DNA of 64,000 bases from Patiria miniata (Eukaryota > Echinodermata > Asteroidea > Valvatida > Asterinidae): assembly GCF_015706575.1 (NCBI RefSeq), contig NW_024037069.1, positions 34,369,315 through 34,433,314 of the forward strand, written 5' to 3'. This document shows positions 1 to 12,900 of the stretch, in pieces. The notes under the pieces were generated by a model. That model was given only the letters and a program-made list of their open reading frames with translations. It had not been told where the DNA came from and did no database searches. Position 1 is the first letter of the stretch. Every line of letters begins with the position of its first letter. The translations under genes were made by a program, and so were the position numbers.

Positions 1-687
1 GAGTTCTGAAACAGCGTTTGTTTTTGTTCAGGTTTTTTATTTCTTCTTTTCCCCCTTCTGTCCCAAGTCATATAGACGTAATGTACATGTTGTATTCACT
101 ACAGCACCTTCTGGCATAAAACATTGCTATATCCCTTTGAGACTTCACAGGTTGCACACTATCTCACTGTTGCACACTATCTCACGCGCAGCGCCCCCAT
201 GCGACGATTTTCACAATTTATATAATATTGATGCTGGCCCTTTTCTCTCCGCGTATTTGCGCCATGTTCGTAGGGAAGGAACGTCAAGTCATTAGATATT
301 ATCGGCTCACACTGAAATACCGCCCTCCTCAAAATCTTATCTTCTATCTTTTTTTTTTTTAAATCCATCGTATACTGGCTCAATATTGACCACTGTGAGT
401 AAAGCCATTAAAACGCTGCGAACTGCCTTCACGGGGCTTCCACTGGTTCCATAGGAAAGTGCACATGTGACGTCATCAGTACAGAGGCTTATTACTGGTC
501 CGGAACCTCCTGTGGACCAATTGAATTGGTGACTTGGGTTAGGGTCAACCATTCCATGTCCACATAGAGTGCGTTCGATTACTTTCCCCAGCTTACTCGC
601 GCCTGGCTCCTCGCGTGATGACAGACATGCCCAGTGGCGCTAAATAAACGAACGGTTTTGGGTAAAGTTTCGTGCAAGACCTGGAAA
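1..687. other. Upstream DNA, no gene recognised
   Basis: Short open frames on the minus strand (177-552) have no recognisable family and no convincing splice sites. A TGACGTCA octamer is at 468-475. Nothing else is supported. Confidence 0.4.
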
Positions 688-892
688 CATGGGCGTCGCC
701 AGGATTTGTTCTAGAGGGGGGGAAACATATTTTCCTGCATTTCTCAACATATTCTCGATTTATCAGTTTTAGAGGGGGGCAGGGACATTTTGCCCCTTTT
801 TTTCTTCTTTTTTTGTTTTCTTTTTGTTTTTCGTTTACTTTTTCGGGAGGGGGGGGGCTGGGCCACCGTTGCCCCCCTTGCCAACACCCATG
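688..892. mobile_element. hAT-like MITE (CATGGGCGTCGCCAGG family)
   Basis: It begins CATGGGCGTCGCCAGG and ends with the decayed inverse CCAACACCCATG. The flanking octamers CCTGGAAA and GCCGGAAA agree at 6 of 8 positions. The interior has the G-tract, T-rich and C-tract layout of the copy at 4160-4433. Confidence 0.55.
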
Positions 893-1099
893 GCCGGAAA
901 GTTGAATTTTGACATAACACAGGCTGCATCCGAATCAGTAAACTGTCTAGAGCACGTCCACGCCCAGTAAAAATACGCGGGGACGTACGCGCTGACAGTT
1001 TTTCGTAGAGGTAGCTCCGTGCATAGAGCTACATGGGTTTTGTAGCTCTGTGCACCGTGGAAGGGTGGGCTATCCGTGGAAGGGTATCCGGTTCGTTAG

Positions 1100-1473
1100 T
1101 TAGGCCAAAAAAAAAATGTTTCCCGTTTCTGGTATGCGCGCGTGTCGCCGTAGCCATGCGCGTCGGCAAAATGAAATTTTCAATAAAAGATGATGTCTCA
1201 AAACCGCCAAACTCACTGGTTTGACTGGAATCCTGCTGCTGCAGCTGCTGCTGCACAATTTTAACGGTTTTTTTGAAGGGGTTATGATCGAGAATAAGCT
1301 GTATGTGGCCTCTCTGGACTCCCATATATTTGAACTGAGTTTAGTCGGGCACCATTTGCAGTCAGGAGCCGACATTTGAAGCATAAAAAAAACAGGTAAA
1401 AAAAAAAAGCCGCGTCGCCGCACCACTTTTTGGGCAAGCTCCATACCAGAAACCGGATACTTTTTTGGCCTAA
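1100..1473 (+). mobile_element. Harbinger-like MITE, family A copy 1
   Basis: Ends are GGCCAAAAAA and TTTTTTGGCC flanked by TTA and TAA. Subterminal inverted sequence contains GTTTCTGGTATG and CATACCAGAAAC. It is about 370 bp with no coding capacity. A closely related unoccupied site occurs at 39283-39340. Confidence 0.7.
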
Positions 1474-1875
1474 AAGCGTCATACACGCACGCGCACCACT
1501 GATAACTAGCGCCCATTGGATAAACGCTCGAGGTGCGTTAGCTTCCGGTTCCGTTCGTGCTATGCTACGCATGATTGAATTGAAATGACGTCACACTAAC
1601 ATGCAGGGGCGGATCCGAGTTTGGATCAAGGGGGGGTAGCTGCCAAATGGGGGTTTGGCAAGCATTTGCTGTGTTTTATTACCGGATAGTCCAATTTTTG
1701 GGCGGCCCAAGAGGGGAGTTTAGACGCCCCTCCTAACCAGAGTAGATCCACCACAGACATTTAAACCGCAACCGCTGTGACCCTGCAAGGGAATGTATTA
1801 GAGGATCCTCATCTTCGCTCTTTATTCGTGTTTCGCTCGTACCCGTCCCATATTGAATCTAGAAACAAACTCTCG

Positions 1876-2270
1876 CAGGCGCAGTTCTAGAGCCATTTTT
1901 GTTGGGGGGGGGGGCTTGCAGGGTGGATCCAGAAAATGTTTTAGGGAGGCGTGCTGAAATGTAGACCAGTTATTTTTTTCCGGACACCGGCCTCCGAAAA
2001 TCATTACGGGGCGGGGAGGGGGGCGGTCCTGCCATATTTTCAATGGCGAGCGCTGAAAAAAAACCTTCAATCGGGCACACAATATTAACTAAAAGTGTAC
2101 AAATGCACCCTTCTCACGACTATTTATTGAGGGGGAGACCGTTCGCATGTAAGTCACATTCATACATATTGCTAGCGCATTTTTTATGGAATTTTGGGGG
2201 TTTTTTGGGGGGGGGCTAGACAAATTAGGCTAAAGCCCCCCCCCCCCCCCCCCCCGCAGAACCGCCACTG
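1876..2270. mobile_element. hAT-like non-autonomous element (CAGGCGC...TTCTA family)
   Basis: The terminal repeats are CAGGCGCAGTTCTA and the inverse of GCAGAACCGCCACTG. A perfect 8-bp duplication AACTCTCG flanks it at 1868-1875 and 2271-2278, typical of hAT insertion. The interior includes long G and C runs. Degenerate relatives lie at 31043, 51218 and 53369. Confidence 0.78.
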
Positions 2271-2278
2271 AACTCTCG

Positions 2279-3870
2279 TACACAATAGCATCCATTCATC
2301 ACAGTGTTATTTCCTCGTTTTGATATTGTGCATTTGAAGAGATGCGCGTAATTATAGTTATCGTGTTAATCATACATGTACATTGTGTACACTAAAAACA
2401 AGACCAAGAACAAAAGGAAGATATCTTAAGCTTGAACAACCCGACGAAATAGAAACTTTAGAGTAAACTTTCGGTTTGTTTTGCATTTACATAGGGAGTT
2501 GAAGCATTGATAATACTGCAATGCGGAAACGTTGAATTCAAAGCCGCTTATGCATAAGCCTTATCGCGGGACAATGTTCAAGACCACTCTTATACGAATT
2601 TAGTTAGCCATGTGCGGTTTTCCTGAATCGTACATGTCAGATTTCATGTCGTTCCACTATATATAAGATGCACCCATGAAGACAAAATTTTAGGGGTAAA
2701 CAATTACAAATTTATAACAAAATTAATGAGCACCATGAAAGTAAAGGCCTGCGCACGATGCATGTTCAGTGTTTAAAGGACTCCTTACATTCCATATGGT
2801 TTTACAATCTGATAATAATAGTATGCAACATAGAACACCTCGCCTGTATTATATCCCTGATTCTATATCCAAGACATTGTGAATGTTTTGTGACTCAAGT
2901 TCAACAGAGCCGTCACAAGGGCCCCGCAAAATAGATACAATTATTCTTTTCAAACTTCCCTTGCCTGAAAAAAAAGGTTCATTCCTGTGTTATAAATATA
3001 GCCTTAACTAAATCGTTCTGTGGCAAAGACGTCAAGCCCCGCCCATCCCATCCCCATCGTGGCATCCTAGATCCGACGACGATTTCATGCAAGTTCCAAC
3101 AAGCCAATTCGGTATTCGGACTGCACATTTGTTAAATATAGAACATTGGGGATAAATATAAGCATCGATCTTCAAGGCATGGTTCTTTGTCGTACTTTCT
3201 AAAATTAATTTCGGTTGGTGCCATGCACATTTTTAACCAAAAGTAAGCAGCGACCTTCATTACATGTACGTCATCAGTCATGTGATGTCTGTCTTTACCC
3301 CGCAGACTCGTGACCTTTGACGTGAACCTCTAAGTCTCGCGGGGTACTACCGAAGTGTTTATTAAATGTAGACGGTTTCATGCACAATCAACTATCACAC
3401 AAAATATGTAGAATTGCATTATAAAACAAGTGCAAGGGGCTTCACGAACTACGTACTGCATAAAACGGATCAGTTTTTGTGAACCTTAGGTTACACTGAA
3501 AGAAACAACTTCAAGAAACTCATTGTTATAATAGTGCCTTGTGTCAAAATACAAATGTATAATCATTTAAGTGACTAGTAATATAAGAAGTATTATTTCA
3601 ACCAGGAAATAAATAAGTGGAGCTACATATTAACCCTACACGAACAACCGCTTTGTTGTAAAGGTACATAATATAACCGCACAATACGGTACAAAGGTTT
3701 TGTAAATAAAGTTGAACTCTATGAACGTATACGCAGTTACACTGTTTCTTACACAAGACTAGTGGACACGGGTTTCACATAGGGATCGTCAAAACTTCCA
3801 GTATCCTTCTGAAGCACTGATCACAATAATTGCCCATGAGAAAAGAAAACATCCACTTGTAGATGAGGAC
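2279..3870. other. Putative promoter region and 5' flank of the RPTP gene
   Basis: AT-rich single-copy-looking DNA with no coding signal and no repeat I can name. It must contain the RPTP promoter and 5' UTR unless an upstream non-coding exon lies outside, but no TATA box or start site can be chosen with confidence. Confidence 0.4.
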
Positions 3871-3952
3871 ATGGCGTCATCGTGCATTTGCCGCCTGAGA
3901 GGCGTCGTACTGCCGGCCTTGTTCTTGTGTGTCGTTTTACTTCCTAATAAAG
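3871..3952 (+). other. RPTP exon 1: signal peptide
   Basis: The exon opens with ATG and encodes 27 residues. A short Cys/Arg head is followed by a hydrophobic core ([14 protein letters not shown]), typical of a secretory signal peptide. It ends in phase 1 at a GTAGGA donor. The next recognised exon is 5.7 kb away, beyond a LINE insertion, and continues the frame exactly. Confidence 0.7.
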
Positions 3953-6900
3953 GTAGGATTTTGAGTAAATGTAGTCTTATCTCTCACAATGGCTACCCGG
4001 ATATAACATTGTAATATTGCAGTACTATTATCATTCAACCCTATAAGACAACTGTACCGCTGTTCGGAATTCTTGCTTGACCAAGTCGGAATTGTGAATG
4101 TATTTCTTGTTTCCAGGCGGTTCTGACTTTTGTTTTGTTTTCCCCCTTTTATTCATGATCATGGGCGTCGCGAGGGGGGGGGGGGGGGCAAGGGGGGGGG
4201 CACTTGCCCCCCCCCCCCCGGAAAAGCAAAAAAAAAAAAAAAGAAGAAGAAAAAAAAGAAAAGAAAAAGAGGCGCGAAGACAAAGTGGTGTAAATTTAAT
4301 GATTGGGGGGGGGCAAAATGTCCCTGCCCCCCCTCTAAAACTGATAAATCGAGAATGTGTTGAGAAATACAAGCATTTTTTGGCAAAATAAACTTTTTGC
4401 CCCCCTCTAAAAAAAATCCTGGCGACGCCCATGTTCATGATTTCGTGAATTATTCAAGCACAGCGCCCCACTTTAAATGCACCGATTAACTTGGGATTCA
4501 TGATGCAACCCGTAAAACCTTCAAAAAATATGTTCATTTACAATAAATCCCAGTCTGCTTCAATGAACAATTTCAAATTTGTAATTAAACATTCCCCAAT
4601 GGTTAAAGCCATATTTAACCCCCAAAAATGACAGTAAAATATGGCTGAATTGTGCCTGCATAAATAGTCTGGCGCCATCCCATTACACAGTTAACAATTA
4701 ATGAAATATATTCAGGGAACTCGACAAAAATGGCCAACTCGTGAAAAATGGCCCATGCGCAACCTCGTCCCCAGTGCTTATTTTATTTCCAACCTCGTTT
4801 CCAATAGTAAGCCCTGTTTAGGAAACTTTCTTCCTGTATCCTGATTCGATACCGCAATTTGCTAGTAATGGATTTATATCGTGTAGTTGGTGTTGTTATT
4901 TCCAACGTGCATTACGTGTTTTCACGTTAACTGTTATTATAACGTCCGCGCCTTCTCAAAAATACTCCTTTCTTTTCTACTTTGCTCATATTAATATGAA
5001 AAGTGATACTGCATAATATTGCGACAGATTGTAGCATTTTAACTTCCAAAAAAAATAGTGTTTACAAAACTCACGGCGCCACGAATTGATGCTGTTTTTA
5101 CCCCAGACACCGCATGCAAAAACGCTGATGTAACGCACAGGTAGACACCAGACTACTCCTCAATTGCATACGTGTTCAAAAAATTTGCCTTGCAAGTGAT
5201 CCAATACCAGGTTGAGAGAGCAGGTAGTGGTGGGCGCGTACTGCTCGACAATCTGGGGACCAGGTTGCCCCATGCGCGCATCAGTACCAGCAATGTGCAT
5301 CCGACCAGAAAAGGAATCAAAGAAATTCAACAAATGTATGAAGTGCAATTCAAGAGCTGCACGCGACAAACCGCTTTGCTACGTGACTTTACAAAATAAA
5401 AGTCTCAGTGCCTCATACTATAGTTTTTCATGTCACACATGAAACTGAAAGTGCAAAAAATATTCACATATTAGGCTGCGCACACAACTCTTTGCATGCG
5501 GGTCATAGTCAACCCCTACATTTCACAACCAAATGTATCATTTGTAACTGGAAATTATCAACGATTTGCCTTGATAGTTTACTTTACACGGTTGAAATAA
5601 AATTAGCAGACGACAGTCACCAGTTTTCTTTTGCTTGTGCTCGATTTGTTCTCTCGACCAGTGGGAAAGAAGAGGTTACACAGGTCTACGATTCGCCATT
5701 AATTACAATTACAGGAACGGAAATAACCATTTAATATTAGTGTATCAGGGGCCCAGTCAGTGTTGTGATTTACATGCTAATAACACCCCGAGTAAGTCGA
5801 AGAAGCTAGCCAGAAAAGGGGAGCCAATTGTGTCAAAATTAGAAAATAGGTTTTCCACGTTGTAAACAATGAAAGAGGATTTCATGTTGTAGTCTCCCCA
5901 CAAGGCGGACTTGAGAAAAAATGGTATGACAATAATCTTCACATTCCCGGGGAAGACAGTTCGATTGGAACGATAACAAAAGAAACTTGTTTGAAATACA
6001 CCTGTCATCATCCAAAGCAAATGTTACAAAAAAATACAATTTGCCTTTAAAATCGTTCGTGTACAGCCTTGATATTGTCCCAAGAATGAGAATGAGGCTG
6101 ATATGTACGACCTTCGTGCAGTAGGGTTTAAAATGCATTCTGATACATTGTATGAACTGGTAGTATTAGTCCAGGAGTTTCGGGGAGCTATTTATAGGAA
6201 CCTATTTTTGCGATTGTCCCGACGTGCACGGAAGAAAACCAGGAAAGCGATATCCGAAACATGGTTGAAAGATGTTCAAGACCCCTTGGTTCAAATGAAA
6301 TACTACTCACTTGAAGGTATATGTAGACAAGATAAAAGAGGTGGTGGTGTGGCTCTGTATATCAAGCATGATCTTGTTTATAAAATACGTCATGATATAT
6401 GTGTTAACAACCAAGATATTGAGTCATTCTTCATAGAGCTAATCGGCATTAGTAATAGAAATATAATTGTCGGAGTTGTATACAGACCACCAAGTGCCTC
6501 TGTTGATAATTTTACTGATACCATGAATGAAATGTTAACAAGTCTTACAAATGAACACAAAAAATGTTATATTATGGGTGACTTTAATATTAACTTGCTA
6601 CATTATAGCAGTGATAGCTCCGTACAGTATTTCATTGATATGTTATCTTCCCATTCGTTTTATCCAACTATTACTAAACCAACAAGAATTACTCCTCATA
6701 GTTCTACTTTAATAGACAATATCCTGACAAATGACTTCCAGAATCATACAGCTGGCATTTTAGTAACTGATGTAAGTGATCATTTACCTGTATTCTTGAT
6801 TGCAGAAAAATCCAAACCCATTGAACGAAATGTAAACAAGCAATTTAAGCGTAACTTCGGTAGTGATGATATTTCCCAGTTTGTCAATGATGTAAATTCA

Positions 6901-9900
6901 ACTGACTGGAGTTATTTATCATCTTCGGATGATTTAAATGATGTATACAACAGATTCCTACAAACTATAATTAAATTGTATGACAAGCATTTTCCATTAC
7001 AAGAGGTTAAATGCCGATATGATAAGTGCAAGTCTCCCTGGCTTTCTAATGGTATCTACAACTCGATAAGGAGGAAAAACTTCTTGTATAAAAAATTCCT
7101 TAGAAATCCTAATCCTCATAATAAATCCATTTATACCTCATACAAAAATAGATTGAATACTTTGAAACGAAATGCGAAAAAAAATTATTTCTCAAAGAAA
7201 TTCGGCCAGGAAAAGGGCAACATTAAAGGGACATGGCGTTTAATTAATAACCTACTTAACAAGGGTAAATCGAAACCCAACCCGTCTCATGTAGTCCAAG
7301 ATGGCGTACAAATAAATGGTAATGAAGAAATTGCCGACACATTTAATGAGTATTTTGTAAATATTGGAACTCAACTTGCAGACAAGCTACCATTATGTAA
7401 TACCGATTGTCAGTCTTTTCTTAAAGACAGATGTTCACATTCTCTCTTTTTAACACCAATAACAGAAGAAGAGATTGAGGATACCCTCAACCAAATTCCA
7501 GGTAGTAAGGCACCTGGCTTTGATGACTTAAGCCCTTTTGTTATGAAACAAGCAAGGAGTAGTCTTTCAAAACCACTGGCTAAAATCTTCAATAAGTCCA
7601 TGGCTATGGGAGTTTTTCCTGAAGGGCTAAAAACAGGTAAAGTTATTCCAGTGTATAAAGGGGGAGATGAACATGAAGTTAGTAATTATAGACCTATTTC
7701 AGTTTTATCTACATTTTCTAAGGTTTTCGAAAAGTTAATTTACAAAAGACTTATATGTTTTATAGATAAACACAATATTTTATCAGAATCTCAATTTGGA
7801 TTTAGGTCAAACCGCTCCACCGAGATGGCAACTTCTTATGTGGTAAATAGACTTCTTGAGGCCATAGACGACAAAAAGATCGCTATCGGTGTATTTTTAG
7901 ACTTGTCTAAGGCATTTGATACAATTAATCATGATATCTTGATTTCTAAATTAGAGCACTACGGAATTCGAGGAATAGTTTTAGACTGGTTCAAGAGTTA
8001 TTTGTCAAAAGAAAACAGTTTGTATCATTCAATTCTGCAAAGTCTACATGCAAGACTATTACCTGTGGAGTCCCGCAAGGTTCTGTTTTAGGACCACTTC
8101 TATTCATTCTGTATATAAATGATATTTGCAGTACATCAGATGTAATTGAATTTACTTTATTTGCTGACGATACAAGTTTGGTGTATAGTCATAGTAATGT
8201 AGATGCTGCTGTAAGTAATCTTAATCATGAATTTCTCAAAATAAGCACTTGGTTGGTAGCAAATAAACTTTGTATTAATCTACTTAAATCAAATTATATC
8301 ATTTTCTGTCCTAAACAAAAGAAATACGCACAAACCATTCCTTTAAATTTCAATGGTACTATCATGAAACAAGTCAAAACAACCAAATTTTTAGGTATAC
8401 ATATTGATGAAAACTTAAATTGGAAATTTCACATTAATACCATATCTGGCAAAATATCCAGAACTGTAGGGATTATGAATCGCCTAAAGTTTTTTGTGCC
8501 GGAAAATATCCTTATCATTCTCTATAATTCTCTGATTCTCCCTTATCTTATTTACTCGATTCTCACGTGGGGTGGTTGTTCTTCCCAATGTGAAAAACTA
8601 CTAATTTTACAAAAAAGAGCAATTCGTATTATATGTAATGTCAGTTATCGTGAACACACTACTCCCTTATTTGCTGCCCTCAAGATTTTACGATTTAATG
8701 ACCTTTATTACCTAAATTTAGGTAAATTCATGTATAAATATTCAAATAATTTACTCCCATATTGTTTCAACAATTTCTTTACTTTCACCTCGAATATTCA
8801 TTCATATAATACAAGAAGCGTTTCAAAGCAAAACCTTTACGTTTATTCCAGTAGAACGTCAATGTTGAAAAACGGCCTTGTCCACCGGGGCATTGACTTT
8901 TGGAACAGGCTGAGTGATTCAGTTAAATCATCGTTAACTTTATCTACATTCACCAAAAAAATGAAAACTCAATTGCTTAACTCTTATAATGTCTGATGAA
9001 TAATTATTTTTACTCCTGTTTGTTTTGTTATGTTCCTGTTTTGTCCCTGCGTTTTTGTCCCTATTCGTAACTTGTATGGTAATAGTAGGTATTTGTCCAA
9101 AGGTTGGGGTACAAAAGCTATGCTTCACCCTATACCTAACGTTGTTCCAGTATGTATGTTGTTGATTTATGATAAATGTTGGTTTGAATTCAATTTATAT
9201 CCAGTTATAATAATGGAATTATAACATTAATTTTGTGTATTAATGAACAACGTTGAATAAATGTCTAGCAAATTGAATTGAATTGAATTGAAACTTCGAT
9301 TTTTCCGCAAGCCAATCAACCATTTCATACTGAAAGTATCGATAAAATAAAGCCGTGGTAAGTCAAGCTATACCATTTTGTTTTCAAGTAATGCTATTCG
9401 AGAACGAGAACTTTGATGATCGAGTGCGAGTGCCGTTATTTCCAGTACATGTACTTTGAAATTCGAGTACGAGTATAAGCACGAGTACTCTTGAAAAAAA
9501 ATACTCGAGTAGTACTTGAGTACGAGTACCAAGTATGAGTACTACAACACTGCCCCAAGCTACATGAATCAGCAGAGGCAAAAACCGGCAAAACCAGGTT
9601 CAACACCATGACTCTTGGACTATATGGACACTGTTAAATAATATACTTTAACACAGGTCTGGCTCTCAATCTGCGGAACAAGCCGACTAGTCAGAGTACA
9701 ACGTTTGCAGCTGATGTGCCTGCGGAGAATGCAGTAGATGGCGATCGAGGCACCACATCACATACAAGTAAAAGTTGTTTACTGTTTAAAAGGGGTATCA
9801 TTCATTGTTATATACTGGCAATCGTGGGCATCAATCAGTGTAGGCATTCAGGTTGGGGACGGGGGACATCCCCCCCCCCCCCACGCGCACCGTGTCGTGA

Positions 9901-12900
9901 ATTTCTATACGCTCGAGGACAATGCTTTATATTTCCCTTTGTCACTGTAACACCCTCTAAAACTAAGCACATAACCGTACGATCGAGGACCGTTTTCAAC
10001 AAAAGACCCAAAAGTCGAGGACTGAAAGGATCTTTTTTCTCCCTTTGTGTGTTCGTCATCTATCGTAAAGCCATATGTACACATAGACAAACGTGTGTGT
10101 TTACCTGCAATCGTGGACCCATTATTGTCCCTCTTTTGTTTGTACTTTTTAGGAAGACCTCCAAAATGTTTTGCACACGATTGTCAATTGTGGACCTTCG
10201 GGAATTGTGGACCCTATTGTCCCCTATTGTTCAACGTCCCCTATTGAATGTAATATACACTCACCCCACACACACACCTTTATTAGTGAAGTGATCGATG
10301 CCCATGTTGGTAATGTTTCATACAAGGTTGCCTTTCCACTTGTTTTATTAATTCTAAGGATAGAAGGTCCCGTTTTAGATGCGGGATTTTAATGTACGAA
10401 AACTTTATGTTTGTGAGTGCAATGATAAAACCTTCAAAAGGTGACAGATGGAATGCTCCGTTCCACGAGTCCAAATGGAACGAAAATAAATGGAACATTA
10501 CATAATCACCGAATGACATTATTCTTTCCACTTATGAAACATTTACTTTTTTATACAAAACCTCAATAATTCCAAAAGTATAAGTGTGACCCGTGCAGCG
10601 GATATTCCATTTACCGTGGAATAGAACTGTTTTTGCTGTCGGGCCGTGCGTTGAGACGAATAAATAAATGGCACGTGATCAACGGCCCACCAATCCGATG
10701 ACGGGGATTAATTCAGGTGTTGCCTACAGATATTATTCAGGCTTTTCAAAACGGGGTTGTCGTAATTCGTATCAACTGCGATAGAAAATTGCACAAAATA
10801 ACAATCTGAAGCTAATTGGACGTCTTTGATGTTGTTACATTTCTGTTTGATTGTCCTCTATTCCAGCTGAGATGTTATAAAGCTTTTGGTTTGGTTTTGC
10901 GTCATTCATCCGTTTGGCTAAGGGCCACATTATCCAAACACATCAAAACAAACAACCGAAAAACGTCTCACAAAGAGCGCCCCGCATAATAAATTACAGG
11001 GGTTACACAATATTTCACAATCAATTAACTTCATAATTAATTACGGATGATTTGTGACGTGATGTATTGTCTTCTGTGATTGTGCAAGCCAAACAAATAT
11101 GGGTTTCGTTAAAAAAAAAAACAGGGATGTGGTCAAAAACGGGTTTATAGAATCCCGCATAGTCTCAATTTTGTGGGGTTTTTTTTCTTCTATCGAACCG
11201 TTCCAAATAATGTATTGTCAACAGTGATTGTGCACGCCAAAAACAAAGACAGTAGCCAAACGATGGTTGTGGCCACAAACGGGTTAATAGAATCCAAAAG
11301 TTAATGTAAAATTTGGTGTTGATTTTCTATCGAAACCATTAAAACAATTGCCTGTGTAGACTTTTCACAACACTAAAATACCACCGTGATTTGTGACATG
11401 TCCTGACGGTAACTTATGCCTAATAAGCAGTTTTGGAAAACAAACCCAATAAAGACTCGACATTTGGCATGATTAACAAAATGTTTGACGACACAATATT
11501 TTGGCACTTTCTCTATACGGGGCATGGCGAAAAACCCCAGGGTTGGGAGATTATATCCCTCCCCTTTCTTTGACCTGGTTGGGTCATTGTATTATCCCCC
11601 CCCCCCCCAGTTTTGTAGTGAGAAACAATAAATGCTGAATTTGAGGCTGTATTTTTACATTTCAACCGTCCTAATTTTTATATAATTATGAAAAACGGAG
11701 AAGGAGCACTACAAAAGCTTACAATACACTGTTGGTCTGCAAGGTTCAGTGCCCAACATGTACATTTTGAATTTCCATGATTTTGGGATTTTGCCGTTTG
11801 GTCATCCACAGTCCCCCACTTGCCGACACAGATTTACGCAACTGGTACGAGATGATAATATGTGGAAGGATATATTATTTATGTTATAGAGGAAGACCCG
11901 AATCAATGGTGGAGAGTAGATCTTGAGGCTATCTACTGCTTGAAGAAAATTACAATACTCAACAGAGTCGATGGCTGGGGTAAGTTTTCTCTACATGCTC
12001 TTCCAAGCCACGTTTGTCGATTAGAAAAACAAAATCCTTCTTTTTTGCATTCGCCTTCATCATTATCAAACGCAGTGTAGGCCCATATAGGCCTACGCAA
12101 AATCCATTTCGTTTCCAGATATGGGGGTATTTCGATGGCACAGTTAATTTAGAATTTGTGTTAAACATAATAGTGATGCAATTTTGTCATTAATTTAGTT
12201 CAGCCGAACTGACTCAGGTGGGCATTTGCACCCGAAGTTAAGTTTCATTTTTTCTTACGTCGGAAATCGGTTTTGCACACAGGATTCGAAAATAGTAGGC
12301 CTACAAAGTCCAAAACATGTGCTTTCGGGAAATACATTTTAAAACGTCCACACATAAAAAACGAACCTGTTGAAGCTTTTTATAAGCAAAATACAAATAT
12401 TAAAACATATCTAACTTTATTAGAGTCCATTAATGGGGTTCTTGAACTACTAGGAAAGTGCAAAGACCGTGGGTCAAAATAATCCGTGGGTCAAAATAAT
12501 CTTGGCAATGATTACTTTACGGCGTTACAAATTACTGCAGGTGGCCGATTGGCAGGTGCTGTAGTGCGGGCTGGTTTGGATCCATCAGATTTCTCACAGA
12601 ACACACAGATAGGAGATGCAGTCACAAGTTCTCAAGCAACTAACGGAGCAGTGATTGATTTCATCGCGGATCCCATCGTCTCCGCTCGATACGTCAGTGT
12701 GAAAAAAAATGCAAATGGTTTTGTGTGCTTGGCCGAAGTCATGGTGGAGGAAATCCAAGACACTGAGGAGACTTCTACTGTTGAAGGTAAAACGAATGAA
12801 AATTATGGTTGCAAGCAAAGATGGTATAATTATTCTGCTGTTTTTAACGATTTGTCATAGTCACGAGGGAAATGACATCGTGCTTCACGATACAGTTTCA

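Larger units (their letters stand above)
9657..12786 (+). other. RPTP exons 2-4: F5/8 type C (discoidin/fucolectin-like) domain
   Basis: Exons 9657-9767, 11890-11979 and 12541-12786 join in phase 1. They encode a galactose-binding-fold lectin domain: [13 protein letters not shown] at the start, AVDGDRGT, then [10 protein letters not shown] and, after the last junction, [10 protein letters not shown]. These are the standard F5/8C and fucolectin signatures. The domain is probably the most membrane-distal part of the receptor and may bind glycan. The linker after it is acidic ([14 protein letters not shown]). Confidence 0.82.

Noticed and set aside
337..552. Minus-strand open frame near the left edge that might be an exon of a neighbouring gene
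   Set aside because: No recognisable domain, it ends in a T-run-encoded Lys/Phe tail, and no convincing acceptor and donor pair frames it.
4031..4438. Overlapping ORFs on both strands with Gly/Pro/Lys/Phe runs
   Set aside because: They are produced by homopolymer tracts of a hAT-like MITE; both strands are equally open, so this is low complexity and not coding.
5172..5734. Overlapping short + strand ORFs upstream of the LINE, possibly its ORF1
   Set aside because: No CCHC, coiled-coil or other ORF1 signature is seen, and the LINE itself appears truncated inside the endonuclease at about 6240.
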